Source: Euglena gracilis (lineage: Eukaryota > Euglenida > Euglenophyceae > Euglenales). From it: a stretch of DNA of 64,000 nucleotides. Where the stretch lies: the NCBI GenBank assembly GCA_039621445.1, contig CP154954.1, positions 30,322,395 to 30,386,394 of the forward strand, written 5' to 3'. Shown here piece by piece: positions 43,256-54,364 of the stretch. The notes under the pieces were generated by a model. The model worked only from the letters and a program-made list of their open reading frames with translations. It had not been told where the DNA came from and did not search any database. The first letter of the stretch is position 1. Each line of letters opens with the position of its first letter. The position numbers and the translations under genes are program-made.

Positions 43256-43796
43256 TAGCCTCCTATGGGCATTTGACCTCCAGACCTTCATGAGGGGCCA
43301 CCACAAACAGTCCCAGCGTCCATTGCAGTACCGCCCGGAATTCTCCCGGTGGCATCAGAGTATTCTTTGCTGCGCATGGATTTGCCGCCACTCACGCCAA
43401 TGCATCAGGTTCTGTTGGGTCAAAATGCGCACCTTGTTTGCCCCTGTGGAATGTGTTACCAAATCGGCCCCTCGCTTCTCGGAACTTGTCATTCCAGAAT
43501 TTCTGCAAATTTTCCATCTTTCCCAGAAGCAATCTTGCATTATCAGGGTTGTCAAATGTGTTTCTCCTGTGATCTAATAACGGTGGTGGGGCGAACCGAG
43601 TCCACCAACCAGTGGCACAGCCCACTGGATCTGATGTGTTCGTGGGAGTAAGGCTATATACAGAGGAAAAAATCTGTGCGAGGCGCGTGGAATGCGAGAG
43701 GAGTTAAGATGGGTGAGCATCTAAATATAAAGCTAAGTATGAATCACGCGTTTTAACTTAGCGAAATAGGATTGGCCTTTCCTATTTTTTGAAGTT
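43256..43796. other. No recognised gene
   Basis: Open frames on both strands (43349-43651 +, 43392-43625 -), not recognised; possibly part of the adjoining - strand non-LTR fragment. Confidence 0.35.
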
Positions 43797-45043
43797 TGAG
43801 TGTCTATTTGTTTTCGCAGAATACATGGCGGACAATTGAAAGCTCCTGGTGGGGTCAAATACACAAATCAAGAGTTCAATTGGCATCGCAAGTTACTTAC
43901 AAGTCCCGCTGCTGCAGTTAGAAGGAGTCCTGAAGTCCTGCTGGTGCAGGCAGAGGAAGTCCTGCTGGTGCAGGCAGAAGTTGGTACTGGAGCTACGTTG
44001 TACTGCTGTTGCTCGAAATGCTGTCTTCAGTGGCGTACTGCGCTTCCCAGCCCTGCTGGTACCTTTTGGGCCTGCAAAGGCCCCCATTTGGGCCTGCAAA
44101 GGTCCCTCCATCTGGGCCTGCAAAGGCCCCTCGTTATGGGCCTGCAAAGGCCACCCCTTTGGGCCTGCAAAGGCCTCCCATCTGCCAACCAGTAAGTGCT
44201 ACTTTCAGCTCCAGTGTCTTCTCTTCTGTTTTCTGCATTGCATTCCAAACTTCTGATCAATTGCAGTGGCAAACCCTTAGTTTTCAGGCACATGTTACAC
44301 CAAAAGCTGTGGCACATTTTGCAGCAGTTTTAACTTGACATCCAAAAACATTTTGTCAACATTTTGTCCCCAACCTATCAGTGACACCGTTTTGCCCAGT
44401 GGCCTGTAAAGGCCCCGGGCCTGCAAAGGCCCCCCTGACACCATTTTGGTCCAGTGGCCTGCAAAGGCCCTGCGCCTGAAAAGGACGCCCTGTGACACCA
44501 TTTCGTCCTGTTGCACCATTTTGTCCCAGTGGCCTCCAAAAACCATGGGCCTGCAAATGCTCCCCTTGAAACCATTTTGTATTAGTTGCCTGAAGAGTCT
44601 CCGAGCCTGAAAAGGCCCCGAAAACCTCAAACCACGCCTATCCACATTCTGGCCTGCAACAGTGGCCCCCCAGCCAGCCAGCACATCCACATTTTGGCTG
44701 GCAACTGTGACCCCCCAGCCAGCCAGCATAGCCACAGTTTGGCCTGCAACAGTGGCCCCCCAGCCAGCCATTTCTGCCAGATTCTTGTGGCCTGCAACCG
44801 AGGCAACCCAGCGAAATGAACTTAACAACCCCCAGGTTCCCTCTCTGCTAATCGGAAAAGACCACCCAACGTCGGCCAAACAACGAAAAGTGCTTGTGCA
44901 TTGCACACCTGCAAAAGAAAGCACACAGCCTAGCCGGTCAGCATCAGGGGGAGCAGGCCAAGGTCGGTCCTTGCTGGCCTGCGGGGACATTGAAAGTATC
45001 CCCGGGCCTGCTACAGACCCACCATTGGTTTCGGGTGAGGATA
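43797..45043 (+). mobile_element. 5' part of a non-LTR retrotransposon (2A family)
   Basis: Starts 'gagtgtctatttgttttcgcagaatacatggcggac', matching 56842 onward. It has hairpin repeats GGGCCTGCAAAGGCCC at 44066-44180 and 44400-44630. A frame (44662-45120) contains NELNNPQVPS and SAKQRKVLVHCTPAK, matching 58820-58920, and then LLACGDIESIPGPA. The copy is interrupted by the foldback at 45054. The hairpin region is untranslated or poorly coding. Confidence 0.75.
44980..45009 (+). other. 2A-like motif CGDIESIPGP, one residue off
   Basis: In frame with SAKQRKVLV. Only the Asn of the core is changed (ATC, Ile). Asn is essential for skipping in studied 2As, so this copy is probably inactive. Confidence 0.7.
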
Positions 45044-45053
45044 TTGACACTAC

Positions 45054-45163
45054 ACAAAAATCGTCCATGTCACCCGGACACACCGTGTGTCCGGGTTATG
45101 GGCGCCGAAGGCGCCCATAACCCGGGTACACGGTGTGTCCGGGTTACAATGGACGATTTTTGT
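45054..45163. repeat. 110-bp near-perfect foldback
   Basis: The arms 'acaaaaatcgtccatgtcacccggacacaccgtgtgtccgggttatgggcgcc' and its complement meet at GAA. Each arm also contains the small palindrome CCGGACACACCGTGTGTCCGG. Probably a MITE inserted in the non-LTR copy. Confidence 0.9.
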
Positions 45164-45261
45164 CTATATCCGTTGACTAAGAGGCCCAAGACACACACTG
45201 TGTCTCGTGGAACTTAGCCACGCAATGTCTACCCCGTATTTTTTTGCGATTTTTTGTCAAA

Positions 45262-45342
45262 TTTTCAGTTCACGATGACACACACTGTGTCTCGTGGACT
45301 GCCAGTCCACGAGACACAGTGTGTGTCCTCGTGAACTGAAAA
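45262..45342. repeat. 39-bp-arm foldback, ACACAGTGTGT family
   Basis: The arms 45262-45300 and 45304-45342 ('ttttcagttcacgatgacacacactgtgtctcgtggact' and its complement) are separated by 3 bases. An extra half copy lies near 45190. Confidence 0.9.
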
Positions 45343-45428
45343 AATCAAGAATTCCCACTGGTCCGACCAACAAGGGACAAGTTTTACCACATTCCGCTAC
45401 CTGTCCTTGCAGTTTTTTCTTTCGGAAA

Positions 45429-45857
45429 ATGAAGAAGACCGCAAACAGTGTGGACCGCATGCTCCCCCGACCCCCGAAACCAGATGAATTTGTTGCTACA
45501 CTGGAAAAGTATTTGGTCGATTTGCAGAAGGGCCCTGCTGTTGACCCAATACACGGTACGTTGTTGGCCAACGTGTTGGAAGAGAAGCCAAAAGGGACCG
45601 CAATTGCTGAGCGTGTAGCTGTTACACGCCTGTTGGAGTTCCAGCAGGTGTGTAAACATCTGAACGCTCAGTATGAGGACCTGGATGGCTTTTTTTCCGC
45701 ATGGGCTGGTTGGGTCATTGACCCCAGATATTTGTTTGATGAGGCTACCCTCATCAATCAAGCTGAGCAACAACGCCGGGGCACAGTGTGGCACCACATT
45801 CAGTTTCGAGACATACCTGTACCATCTCAGCTGTTACAGCTCACGGTTGTCCGGTGA
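45429..45857 (+). CDS. Hypothetical protein between foldbacks
   Basis: About 142 aa from MKKTANSVDRMLPRPPKP to a TGA at 45855-45857; the frame is open from 45294. The composition looks natural: acidic/hydrophobic helices (DEFVATLEKYLVDLQKG; LLEFQQVCKHLNAQYEDL; FFSAWAGWVIDPRYLFDE) and mixed codon use, unlike the repeat-derived frames nearby. No family is recognised. It is flanked by foldbacks of one repeat family (45262-45342 and 45930-46036), so it may be cargo of a foldback element or an exon of a host gene. Confidence 0.45.
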   Translation: MKKTANSVDRMLPRPPKPDEFVATLEKYLVDLQKGPAVDPIHGTLLANVLEEKPKGTAIAERVAVTRLLEFQQVCKHLNAQYEDLDGFFSAWAGWVIDPRYLFDEATLINQAEQQRRGTVWHHIQFRDIPVPSQLLQLTVVR

Positions 45858-45929
45858 CCATCTTTCCACTGCCCTGCTGCATTGCATTAGATGTAGAACA
45901 CCTCGCATTTCTGGCAAACACCTTTTATT

Positions 45930-46036
45930 TTTCAGTCCACGAGACACAGTGTGTGTCCCAGTCCACGGGGACACACACTGTGTCTCGTGGACTCAGTCCA
46001 CGAGACACAGTGTGTGTCTTGGGCCTCAGTCCACGG
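45930..46036. repeat. ACACAGTGTGT foldback array
   Basis: Four alternating copies of 'agtccacgagacacagtgtgtgtc', the same family as 45262-45342. Confidence 0.88.
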
Positions 46037-46565
46037 ATATAGCCGTGCGGTCATCAAAAAAGAGGACATTTTTCAGGGGTTTTTTTACAGACATTCATCC
46101 TTGTCAGTCAGAAATTCAGGGGGTTTTTGACGGTGTTTTTGTCATCGGGATTGCTTCGAGGCCATCAGAGCATTTTTCTGCCTGTGGCTCCGTTGTTCCG
46201 CCCTTTTCACCCGCTGTTGATGGTGGTGCTCGGTGCCTGGTGTCTGGTATATCAGCACTTCTGCCCATATGAACTAGCACCCGGGTCAAAAAGGTTAACG
46301 TTTCTGTTAACAACGGGACCTATTGCGTACCTTTTTTCTTCGGAAAAGTAAAATTTGACAGCATACAAAATAAGACAACGATCTTTTTTTGAGTGTGTAA
46401 AGAGGGGCGTGGAGGGGCGTGTTGAGAAAACGTGCGGTGCCACCACTGGCTGTGACACCAAACTGGTCACCACCTGTGCCAGCCCCTCCCCCTGGCACCA
46501 AACTGCCACCACACCTGTGCCATCCCCCCAGTGGCACCAAACTGGTCACCACCTGTGCCAGCCTC
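46037..46565. other. Non-coding with short tandem repeats
   Basis: 46430-46565 repeats 'caccaaactggtcaccacctgtgcca(g/t)cc', interrupted by the MITE that follows and continued after it at 47010-47090. No gene is seen. Confidence 0.5.
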
Positions 46566-47002
46566 TAGGGCTGTTTCGATTAATCGATTAACAAACTAAT
46601 CGTTCGGCATCGCCGACTAATCGAATCGTTCGGCCAGGCGATTAATCATTCATTGAGGATGCCACCCACGATGGGCACGATATTTGCCGAAAGCACCAAA
46701 TTTCGGACAGTCACCAGTAATATAATGCACTACTACCTGCTGGTACCATGCAAAGGGTTCTTAAAAATGCCATCGAGCCAGTGTAGCGTTGCGCTGTTTT
46801 TCAGTAGTATCAAGCAGTTTATAATTGGTTGAATGGCGCCTGGGAAATGTGCCAGCGGGACCAAATAACTGTGTTCTGAGTTCACGTTTCTAATGCAAAA
46901 TTCACAATCAAATGTTGGAAAGGACTAATTAATCGCAAATCGTCCGAGGCAAATCGCGAAAAATCATTCGGCGGCTCGAAACTACTAACTTGCACAACCC
47001 TA
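46566..47002. mobile_element. hAT-like MITE
   Basis: The left end TAGGGCTGTTTCGATTAATC and the right end TGCACAACCCTA form short inverted termini (TAGGG(C/T)TGT). They are flanked by CAGCCTC (46559-46565) and CAGCCCC (47003-47009). The ends are rich in 'aatcg' subrepeats typical of hAT termini. 437 bp, no transposase. The assignment to hAT rests on terminus style and a nearly 8-bp duplication. Confidence 0.6.
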
Positions 47003-47009
47003 CAGCCCC

Positions 47010-48085
47010 CCTCCCCCCGTGACGCCAAACTGCCGCCACACCTGTGCCCCACCAAATTAGGCACCACCTGTGGCACCAAACTAGCCATTGGTTGAAAATA
47101 AGTTGAACGGAAAATTGGCAACCACATCTCCACAAGAAAAAAACACACACAAATGCACATGACACACATGCCTCATTCAGATCCTTCCCAAATGACACAC
47201 CACACTTGCCAGAACAAATTCCTAGTCAAAGATTGTTTTGTTGCCAAGCAATTGACACCGCTGAAAGAAACCAATGTCAGTGCAAAACTTAAAATTGTCG
47301 ACATGTTTCAAGGGACATGCTCAGGTCCAGGTGGCAGTTGTCGTATATAGGTACCAATCAACCTTCAGGGGTGTTGCACTGCACCTGTAGGACTTGGAAC
47401 AATGCACCCTGAGAAAGATCACATGAGAAGATTGCAAGGGGATGAAAGCAAACCTGCACAGCGAAACTGCTTCGACTGATCTCAACACCACATAATCAAT
47501 TCAAGAGTGCATGCTGGTCAACTTTTTCAATGCTCTCCAGCAAACCCCCCCCCCTTATTGTCCCCCCCCCCCTTATTGACCCTCGGCCCCGGCCGACGGG
47601 GGGTTTTTTTGGGCTCGGCCAATGAAATTCCTTTGGTACCCCCTTATTGTCCCCCCCCCTTATTGTCCGGTCGGGCCTCCCGGGGGGAGGTCGGTGGGAT
47701 AATAAGGGGGGGGGGGAGGGTACAGACTACCAACCTTCCAAGATCTTCCAAGGCCTTCTAGTGATTTCATTTCACCTCAAGCATATACTTCAACAGTTGC
47801 TTGCAATTGCAATTAAGATCTGTAGGAGAGAAAAGTACATTCACTAACAGAATTCTTCAGCAAACGTTTGCCATCAACGATCCCGGTCAATTTCTGTGAA
47901 GTGGTCCCACTCAGTACGGTCGTCCTGTGATGTGGTACGGTCATCCTGGGGTCGTCCTGTCATGTGTCCACGCGGCTGCCCTCTGGTGAGCGGACATTAA
48001 TTCAAGCCAGGCCATTCCATACGGGGAACACGAATATTTGACAGCTGGCAAATGTCTAAATGTCATATTAATGCCAAATGTCTAT
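47010..48085. other. Non-coding
   Basis: Remainder of the 'caccacctgtg' repeats, then unremarkable DNA. 47540-47730 has C runs and G runs joined by 'ccttattgtccccc' / 'ggataataaggggg' in inverted order. No gene. Confidence 0.4.
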
Positions 48086-48560
48086 CAGAAACCCTTGGGG
48101 GGTCGGCACACCCCTCCCCCCCCCCTCACCGACCCCCTCGCCACGCCATTTTACCTACCCTTCCGCCCCCTTTTCAGACCCCCTCGCCATGCCATGTCAG
48201 GCCCGCCAAAGAACATTTTCTTTGCAAACCCCCGCGCACCCCTCCCCCCCCATCCGGGACCCCCTCGCCACGCCAACCTCCCCACCCCCCCTGGGGAGTC
48301 AGCACATCCCTCCCCCCCCCTCACTGACCCCCTTGCCACGCCATTTTACCCCCCCCCCTTTTCAGATCCCCTCGCCACGCCACGTCAGGCCCGCCAAAGT
48401 AATTTTCTGGGCAAACCCCCGCACACCCCTCCCCCCCATCCGGGACCCCCTCGCCACGCCAAAAACCCTCCCTCCCCTCCCCCATCCGGAACCCTCGCCA
48501 CGGCGTGCCGACCCCCCCCCCTAGCCGGAAACCTCGCCACGGCGTGCCGACCCAACCCTT
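48086..48560. repeat. Diverged tandem repeat, about 190-bp unit
   Basis: 'gaccccctcgccacgccattttacc' ... 'catgtcaggcccgccaaagaacattttct' ... 'cccccatccgggaccccctcgccacgcc' occurs at 48126-48280 and again at 48318-48462, with two shorter copies to 48550. Confidence 0.75.
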
Positions 48561-48592
48561 GTCATTTGCCAAAATTTGTACTGCTGTATTGA

Positions 48593-48735
48593 CATGGCGC
48601 CAGCATCACAAATTTCCATCCCCCCGACTGCACCACCGCCCGCAGTGTCCCATTGGTTTCGGGTGAGGATGTTGACATGGCGCCAACATCACAAATTTCC
48701 ATCCCCCGACTGCACCACCGCCCGCAATGGATACA
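48593..48735. repeat. 78-bp tandem duplication
   Basis: 'gacatggcgcca.catcacaaatttccatcccc.cgactgcaccaccgcccgca' occurs at 48593 and 48676. The second copy is preceded by 'cccattggtttcgggtgaggat', also found at 45020 after the 2A motif, so it is probably a displaced piece of that non-LTR element. Confidence 0.7.
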
Positions 48736-49004
48736 AGGAACAGGGGGGGGGAGGGGGGTCCGAGGGGGGCGTTGGAAGCTGTACAGGGGGGTGGGAGGGG
48801 GGTTCCCAGAAAATCACAACTGTACTGCCTACCCCCGAGACAGTTGCGACATTTTTCGTCCAATTAAGGTTGGCAATGACGGATTTTGCCAAATTCAGAT
48901 GCATTTTGCGAAATATTTGTCTCTTGTAAAAAGAATGGTAGCCAGTGTTTTCACTTTAAACACTCAGCAGAAAGGCAGGAAGCAGCTTCTACCACAAAAA
49001 AGGG

Positions 49005-49905
49005 GTGGCGGACGCCGGTTCTGTCCAAAACCTGGCGTTCAGGACGCCGGTTCCGTCCGAAGGAAGGTTTTGGACAGAACCGGCGTCCGCCACCCCTTGT
49101 TTAATGCGGCGTTTTAGAGACGCCGGGTTCAGGACAGAACCGGCGTCCCCAACCTTCGGTCAAAGGACTCTCCCAGGACCAATCTCCGACAACTGATCTG
49201 CAATGTCACGCCGCCTTGCACTTCACCACATTCCGGCGATCGCGAGGGGACTTCTGGCTGTGTCGATCATCCCGCTACAAACTCACCCCTCATTTCATCA
49301 GAGGACTGGCGATCACGACCAAATTCAGCGACGCCGCCTGGAGCTGTTATTTTCTGTCACTGGGAAATTATAATTTCACAACTCTGGTGCCCCCCAGGAC
49401 CCCTCAGCTGGTCGATTCGAAGAGAAAAAACGTTTCTGTCAGGTTTATTCAGCATGTTAAACCAAAAAAACCCAAAAATCACTGCAAATTTTGATTCAGA
49501 TTCTGGCCGATCCGACGGTCGCGAGCGTACCTCTGGCTGCTTGCAACGTTAGGGTACCAAGTTACCCCTCAATCGAAAGCTCTTTTCAACAGACGACCAG
49601 CGGTGCTCATCAGATCCGTACGGTACTCTACATTTAAATCTGGGCCAATTTCACCAAATTTGGACATCCACCCAAGTGGTCCCCAAATGGCAAAAATCAT
49701 TGTCCTACATGGTTAAAACAGTCATACCAGGAGCTTAGGGCCACTTTTGGGCACTTTTGGTGACATTTCTCAGAATGAAAATCAGACGCCGGGTTTTGGA
49801 CAGAACCGGCGTTCCTAACGCCGAGTTTTAGGACAGAACCGGCGTCCGGAAAACCCGTGGGTGGGGGACGCCGGTTCTGTCCTGAACCCGGCGTCTCAAA
49901 CGCTG
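49005..49905. repeat. GACGCCGGTTCTGTCC inverted repeat cluster
   Basis: At 49005-49190 and 49785-49905 'gacgccggttctgtccaaaacc' and its complement alternate at least eight times. The DNA between (49195-49780) is unique, with no gene. Confidence 0.8.
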
Positions 49906-49945
49906 GTTTAATCACTCTCTCTTGGAACACCATGCGGAATTGAGC

Positions 49946-50842
49946 CAGGGTTGACGTTTTTTTGTTTTTTGAAAAAAGAAAAAAAACATTTTTTTTTCCA
50001 AAAAAAATGTTTTCTTTTTGGCAAAGCAAAAATTGACTTTTTCCCTTGCGAAATCGCCATTTTTTGAGGAAATAGTTCTAAGGTCATTTTTTTGGTCATA
50101 AAAAAGTGATTTTTTTTTAGTTTTTCCAGACCCTTCATTTGAAAATGCTTTTTATTGCACGTGTGAAAGCCAGAACCCTTTACGGACTTCGAAGTTGCAG
50201 AGTTTAAAAAAGACGATTTTTTCTAGAAAAAACATATCAAAAAATTTTCTCCAAACGTTTCCTCCGTGACGTTTTAGTTTTATTTTTAAAAAAACATATT
50301 TTTGGGGGTGCAACCCCCTGACCCCCCCCCCCGTTACACCCCCGTGACCCCCCCTGTGACCCGAGAGTCGATCTTTCGCCATTCATTTTTTTAAAAGCAT
50401 TTTTTCTAAAAATGAACTTTTATGTATCCTTGTCCGCCCAATGCACCTTCACCTCAAAAATGGCCAAGAATCTTGTCCCCTAAAAGAAGTGCCAAAAACA
50501 GGTGCATTTGCACACCCAAAACATAATTTTGTCAAAAATGGCCCAAACTTCATCCCAAAAACTTGTTGGTCAAGAAAATCATAACAAAAGTTGCTTTCAA
50601 AAAAAGACCAATTTTATCACGATGCAACGTCATGGATGTTGCCTCCCGACTACCTGAACAGTGGCACACTTCCCCCGTGACCCCCACCCCGTGGCCCCCC
50701 ATGACCCCCCCCCCGCCCCCGAGACCCGCACCACCCCCTTAAAAAAACATTTTTTTTGTTTCAAAAAAAGCAAGCCATTTTTATTTTTTTTTCATCTGTC
50801 TCGGGGGGGTTGGATTTGGGGCGAGAGGGGGGTCCTTTTGGG
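49946..50842. other. MITE left end and poly-T/A non-coding DNA
   Basis: CAGGGTTGACGTTTTTTTG at 49946 is the same terminus as the element at 57999-58669, followed by similar poly-A/T and 'gacccccc..gtgacccccc' sequence. A right end was not found. Confidence 0.5.
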
Positions 50843-51445
50843 TCATTGCTGTTCTGAACCCTCTTGGAGGCGAGCTCTTAGCAGGCTTTTGGCCAACAAG
50901 GCTGTTAAATTCCCGTGGCCAACAAGGCTTTCAATACAAGAGAGGAACAGTTCCTCAGTTGCCTTGGCTGCCAGTGCTGTTTTTTGTCTTGTCTGTCTGC
51001 CTTGTGGCTTTTGTCGGAGATTGGAGCCGAACCAAGGATCAAACACAGGACGGGTGAGATATAGGCGAGCTCGTTCTGCAATTTTTCTCCCTACCGTCGC
51101 CCAGTTCGATCGCCCGCCACGCTGCAAAGGACAAAGCACCGCTTTGGCGAACGCCCACAAGCGATGCAGGGTTTCCCAGCCAGGTTCCCTGTTGAAGTGC
51201 CTCAACGGTTGCAGGTAGGTTTGATTGACATTGAGGAGCGCTCCACGTGGCAGGTATACAAGGGTGCCTGCATCATCAAAAGAAATTTCCTCAAAAGTTG
51301 GATGAAGGGAGGGTGGGCATGGAGCAGAGAATGCATGGAGCAGAGAAACCCAGCAATGTGATTTTGACCAATGGGGGTCGGTGGGGGTCCAGCTGGGGCT
51401 GGTGACGATGCTGCTGCGGTTGTTGCCACTGAGGATGAAGAGCAC
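50843..51445 (-). pseudogene. N-terminal domain of a non-LTR retrotransposon, inverted
   Basis: Contains PSLHPTFEEISFDDAGTL, YLPRGALLNVNQTYLQPL, WETLHRLWAFAKAVLCPLQR and RKIAERARLYLTRPV. These align with 59440-59710 of the + strand element (PDLHPTWDEIAHDRRGSI; IPRGAIQAVAEVYCTL; WEALHALWCFPKAVLAPFGR; RILQTRARQYLSRPT). The RT-proximal part of what appears to be the same element is on the + strand at 51720-52080, so one side has been inverted. Function of the domain unknown. Confidence 0.75.
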
Positions 51446-51719
51446 CCATAGGGGGGTTGGAGAACTTCAGGAAAGGCGCCGCCTGGTTTGCCTGCATACA
51501 CATGGCCCCAACATCTGACGGGGGGGGAAAGTCCTGGTCCTTGTGTGCCAATCGGGTTCTCCATGATGACCATGGAGCACGTTGAGGGCTGGCCTTGTTG
51601 GCAAATGGTTGGAACTGTACAGGGGGGGGTCCCAAGGTTTGACCAACTGTACTGCCTTGTCCCCAATTCCCCCATTGGAAAGGGGATCTTGGTTCCCAAA
51701 TTTGCCGGGTCCATTGTTC

Positions 51720-52082
51720 TGATTCAAAGGCTGCGTGACCTTCACCCGCCAGAGCCTCCACGGCGCATCCCAGTGTCCGACTGTTCCCAAACGATTACCT
51801 TTCCTTCGGACACGGAAAACACAAAAGAGCGATTGCATAATTTGCGCAAAGCAATATTCGGTTTCCCAAAAGTATCCGCACCGGGCCCTTCTGGCTTGAG
51901 ACCTGACCACCTCAAGGCCATGGTTGGAGACTACCCACGGGCTTGTGGAGACGACCTCCTCGAAGTGCTTGATACCTTCATCTGTCGAGCAATTACAAAC
52001 GGTGTTCACCCCGGCACGGCCCCAATTCTTTCCTCCACCAGGTTGACACCTCTGCAAAAACAAAACAAAAATGTTTGCGGAT
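51720..52082 (+). pseudogene. Pre-RT segment of a non-LTR retrotransposon
   Basis: Within the + frame 51488-52849: RLHNLRKAIFGFPKVSAPGP, SGLRPDHLKAM, CGDDLLEVLDTFICRAITNG. It matches 60025-60250 (RKAVFSFGPESSPGPSGLRP; DDLLDELTTFCYRTIDNG). After about 52082 the frame continues into a different, gypsy-like protein, so the fragment is interrupted there. Confidence 0.75.
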
Positions 52083-53835
52083 CCCTGAATTGCGTTACCG
52101 CTCTTCAACCCGCGAACCAGGTCGACACCTACGCGATGCGTGTATGGAACACATTTAATTTTGGTCAATACCGTATTTTGGAGGAATTGTTCTCTCAAAT
52201 TGCGGTTGTGGCTGATTCCTTCGATTTGTCGTTGGAAATTGATGCGTTTTCATCAAAAGCGCATGCGCGCTTGTCGCGATATTGGTCGCGACATTCCAAC
52301 GCATTTCTTAAATTTTGGGGTGATACGGTGCTATGGATGCACCCTCCCCCAAAACTTATCCCGGATGTGGTGGAGAAAATCCTCCGCGATGAAGCGCGAG
52401 GAGCTCTCCTCATACCCGTCAATCCGAATGCGGATTGGTTTCACCAACTATCCTATGTGTGCTTTCATTGGTGGGATTTACCCACTGATGTACCACTATT
52501 TGAGGATTTTTGTGGTATATTATTACCACCTGTTAAAGAAATCATTTTTCGCGTTTGTTTCTTCGACGCATTCGGAATATCCGATGTGCGTGTGCCAAGA
52601 TACCTTGGTACGGATGGGGATGCCACACCCTCAACGCAGATTTCTGCGGTCATTGAGAGTGCGGACCAGCACCCCAAGTCTGCTGACTATTGTTCGCGAA
52701 TTACTCGCGAATTTCATGGTGTACTGGATAACCCAGTATACGCCTGCGACATCGACCCCGCGATTCGCGGTCCATTCGGTGTTTGCAAAATCGAGCTCAA
52801 GGATGGCCCTAAACCCATGCACCGGAAATTCTTCCGTTGTTCGAGTTGACGCGAACAAGCTCTCAACGAGATGATTGAGAAGCTCATCCAGCGGAAGTGG
52901 ATTATCCCTTCCAAGAGCGAGTGGACATCACAAGCTTTTGTGGTTCCCAAACCCGCTGACCAGTCTGGTCAGAAGAAGTGGAGACTAGTGCTGGATTACC
53001 GGTACCTGAACTCCCAAACGAAGGATGACCCCTGGCCGTTACCGTTGATCGAGGATTTGATCACCAAGCCACCAAGCAATCGGATAACCGGTTATGGTCA
53101 ATCTTTGATCTGGAAGACGGTTTCCATCAGATGCATTTGCATCCTGATTCACAACCGTACACGGCATTCGTGACATCCAAGGGTGTGTACCAATGGACGG
53201 TACTCCCCATGGGTGTTAAGAATGGCCCAGCCATGTTTCAGCGCATGATCCAGTGGGTTTTGCGCGATTTACCGTTTGCTCTGGTGTACATCGATGATGT
53301 ACTGGTGGGAACCCAACCGCCATCCGCGAAATCGGGCGAGGATATCCTCGAACCGCATTATCGCGATGTGCGGGCGGTATTATCCGCGTTCAAAAAGCAT
53401 TTGCTTTTTGTGAAGGGTTCCAAAATGCACCTGTTTCGCAAAATTATTAAGTTTTGCGGGCATATCCTGAGTAACGGGCAGCGTAAAGCCGCACCCAGTA
53501 AGATGGAGGCCATTAAGAAATGGACTCCTGAGGTCATTAAGACCTTAACGCATTTAAAGGGATTTTTGGGATTAGCCCAATATTACGCGATTCACATGAA
53601 AGATTTCGCGAAAATCGCGGTACCCCTAACCCGACAGCTCAAAAATCGGACACCCGATAACGTCAAAGTCATTTGGGATGACCAAATGCGCAAGGCCTTG
53701 AATAAAATCAAGGACTTGCTCCTCGAGAACGTGGTTCTCGATATCGCGGATCCATATAAACCGTATGTCCGCTGCCATGAAAAGCCGCATCACCCTCATC
53801 CGGGTTCCCAGGATAAAACCAGGGGGCTCGGCTGA
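52083..53835 (+). pseudogene. pol: Ty3/gypsy pol fragment (RT) with a DIRS-like N-terminal block
   Basis: First block (52217-52470): LEIDAFSSKAHARLSRYWS, TVLWMHPPPKLIPDVVEKIL, GALLIPVNPNADWFHQL. Its IDxFxSxxN..W..PPxxLIPxVxxKI..LIP..W layout resembles the segment after RNase H in DIRS-type pol. RT follows: GPFGVCKIELKDGPKPMHRK, WRLVLDYRYLNSQTKDDPWP, QMHLHPDSQPYTAFVTSKGV, ALVYIDDVLVGT with intact YIDD, and HLKGFLGLAQYYAIHMKDFA. Frame breaks lie at about 52849 and 53085. It ends near 53775 where RNase H should begin, then meets inverted sequence. Confidence 0.85.
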
Positions 53836-53849
53836 GAGGATCCGCAACT

Positions 53850-54364
53850 TTTTGCGTGTGACCTGGGGTATAGATAACCACCAGGTTAAACTGGCTCAAG
53901 AACTCATGCCATCGGCATCTTCTGCCCACTGATGACATGGCCTTGTTTAGGTCCTCGGTATACCAGTGTTGAAGGCTCTCATGATCCGTCAACACAAGTA
54001 CCTGGACCAAGCTGCTGGCTATCCAGCTGTGGAATTTCTGGAGAATAAGCACAATGGCATATGTCTCCTTTTCGCGAATGCTCCATTTAACCTGTCCTTT
54101 CCCGTTGTCGCCCTGTAGCTTCCTGCTGAAGAAAGCCACAGGTCGGAGCTCATTCGCCGCATTATGCTGGCTAAGAACTCCGCCAACAGCGTAATCGCTG
54201 CTGTCGACCTCCAGGATCCATGAGGCTGACCAGTTCGCACGTCGATCCGACGCTGCGGACAACATGCTCGATTCACTCCCTGTTTCCCGGGTATATCGCA
54301 GCATCGCCATTTCACCATTGCGTGGAAGGCGTCGGCGTCGACGCACTGCCGGACCCCGTCGCAT
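53850..54364 (-). pseudogene. pol: Ty3/gypsy RNase H fragment, inverted
   Basis: Reads ILEVDSSDYAVGGVLSQ, RPVAFFSRKLQG, WSIREKETYAIVLILQKFHS, LTDHESLQHWYTED, FLSQFNLVVIYTPGHTQKVA and DPLSRAP. Asp of VDSSD, Glu of EKETYA and Asp of TDHESL are the RNase H catalytic residues. It lies head-to-head with the RT at 52.9-53.8 kb and could be its own displaced 3' half. A premature frame opening upstream makes the N-terminus non-homologous. Confidence 0.85.

Noticed and set aside
48650-48700. GEDVDMAP as a further 2A motif
   Set aside because: It lacks the NPGP core; the match to 45020 is only in the flanking 'ggtttcgggtgaggat' stretch.
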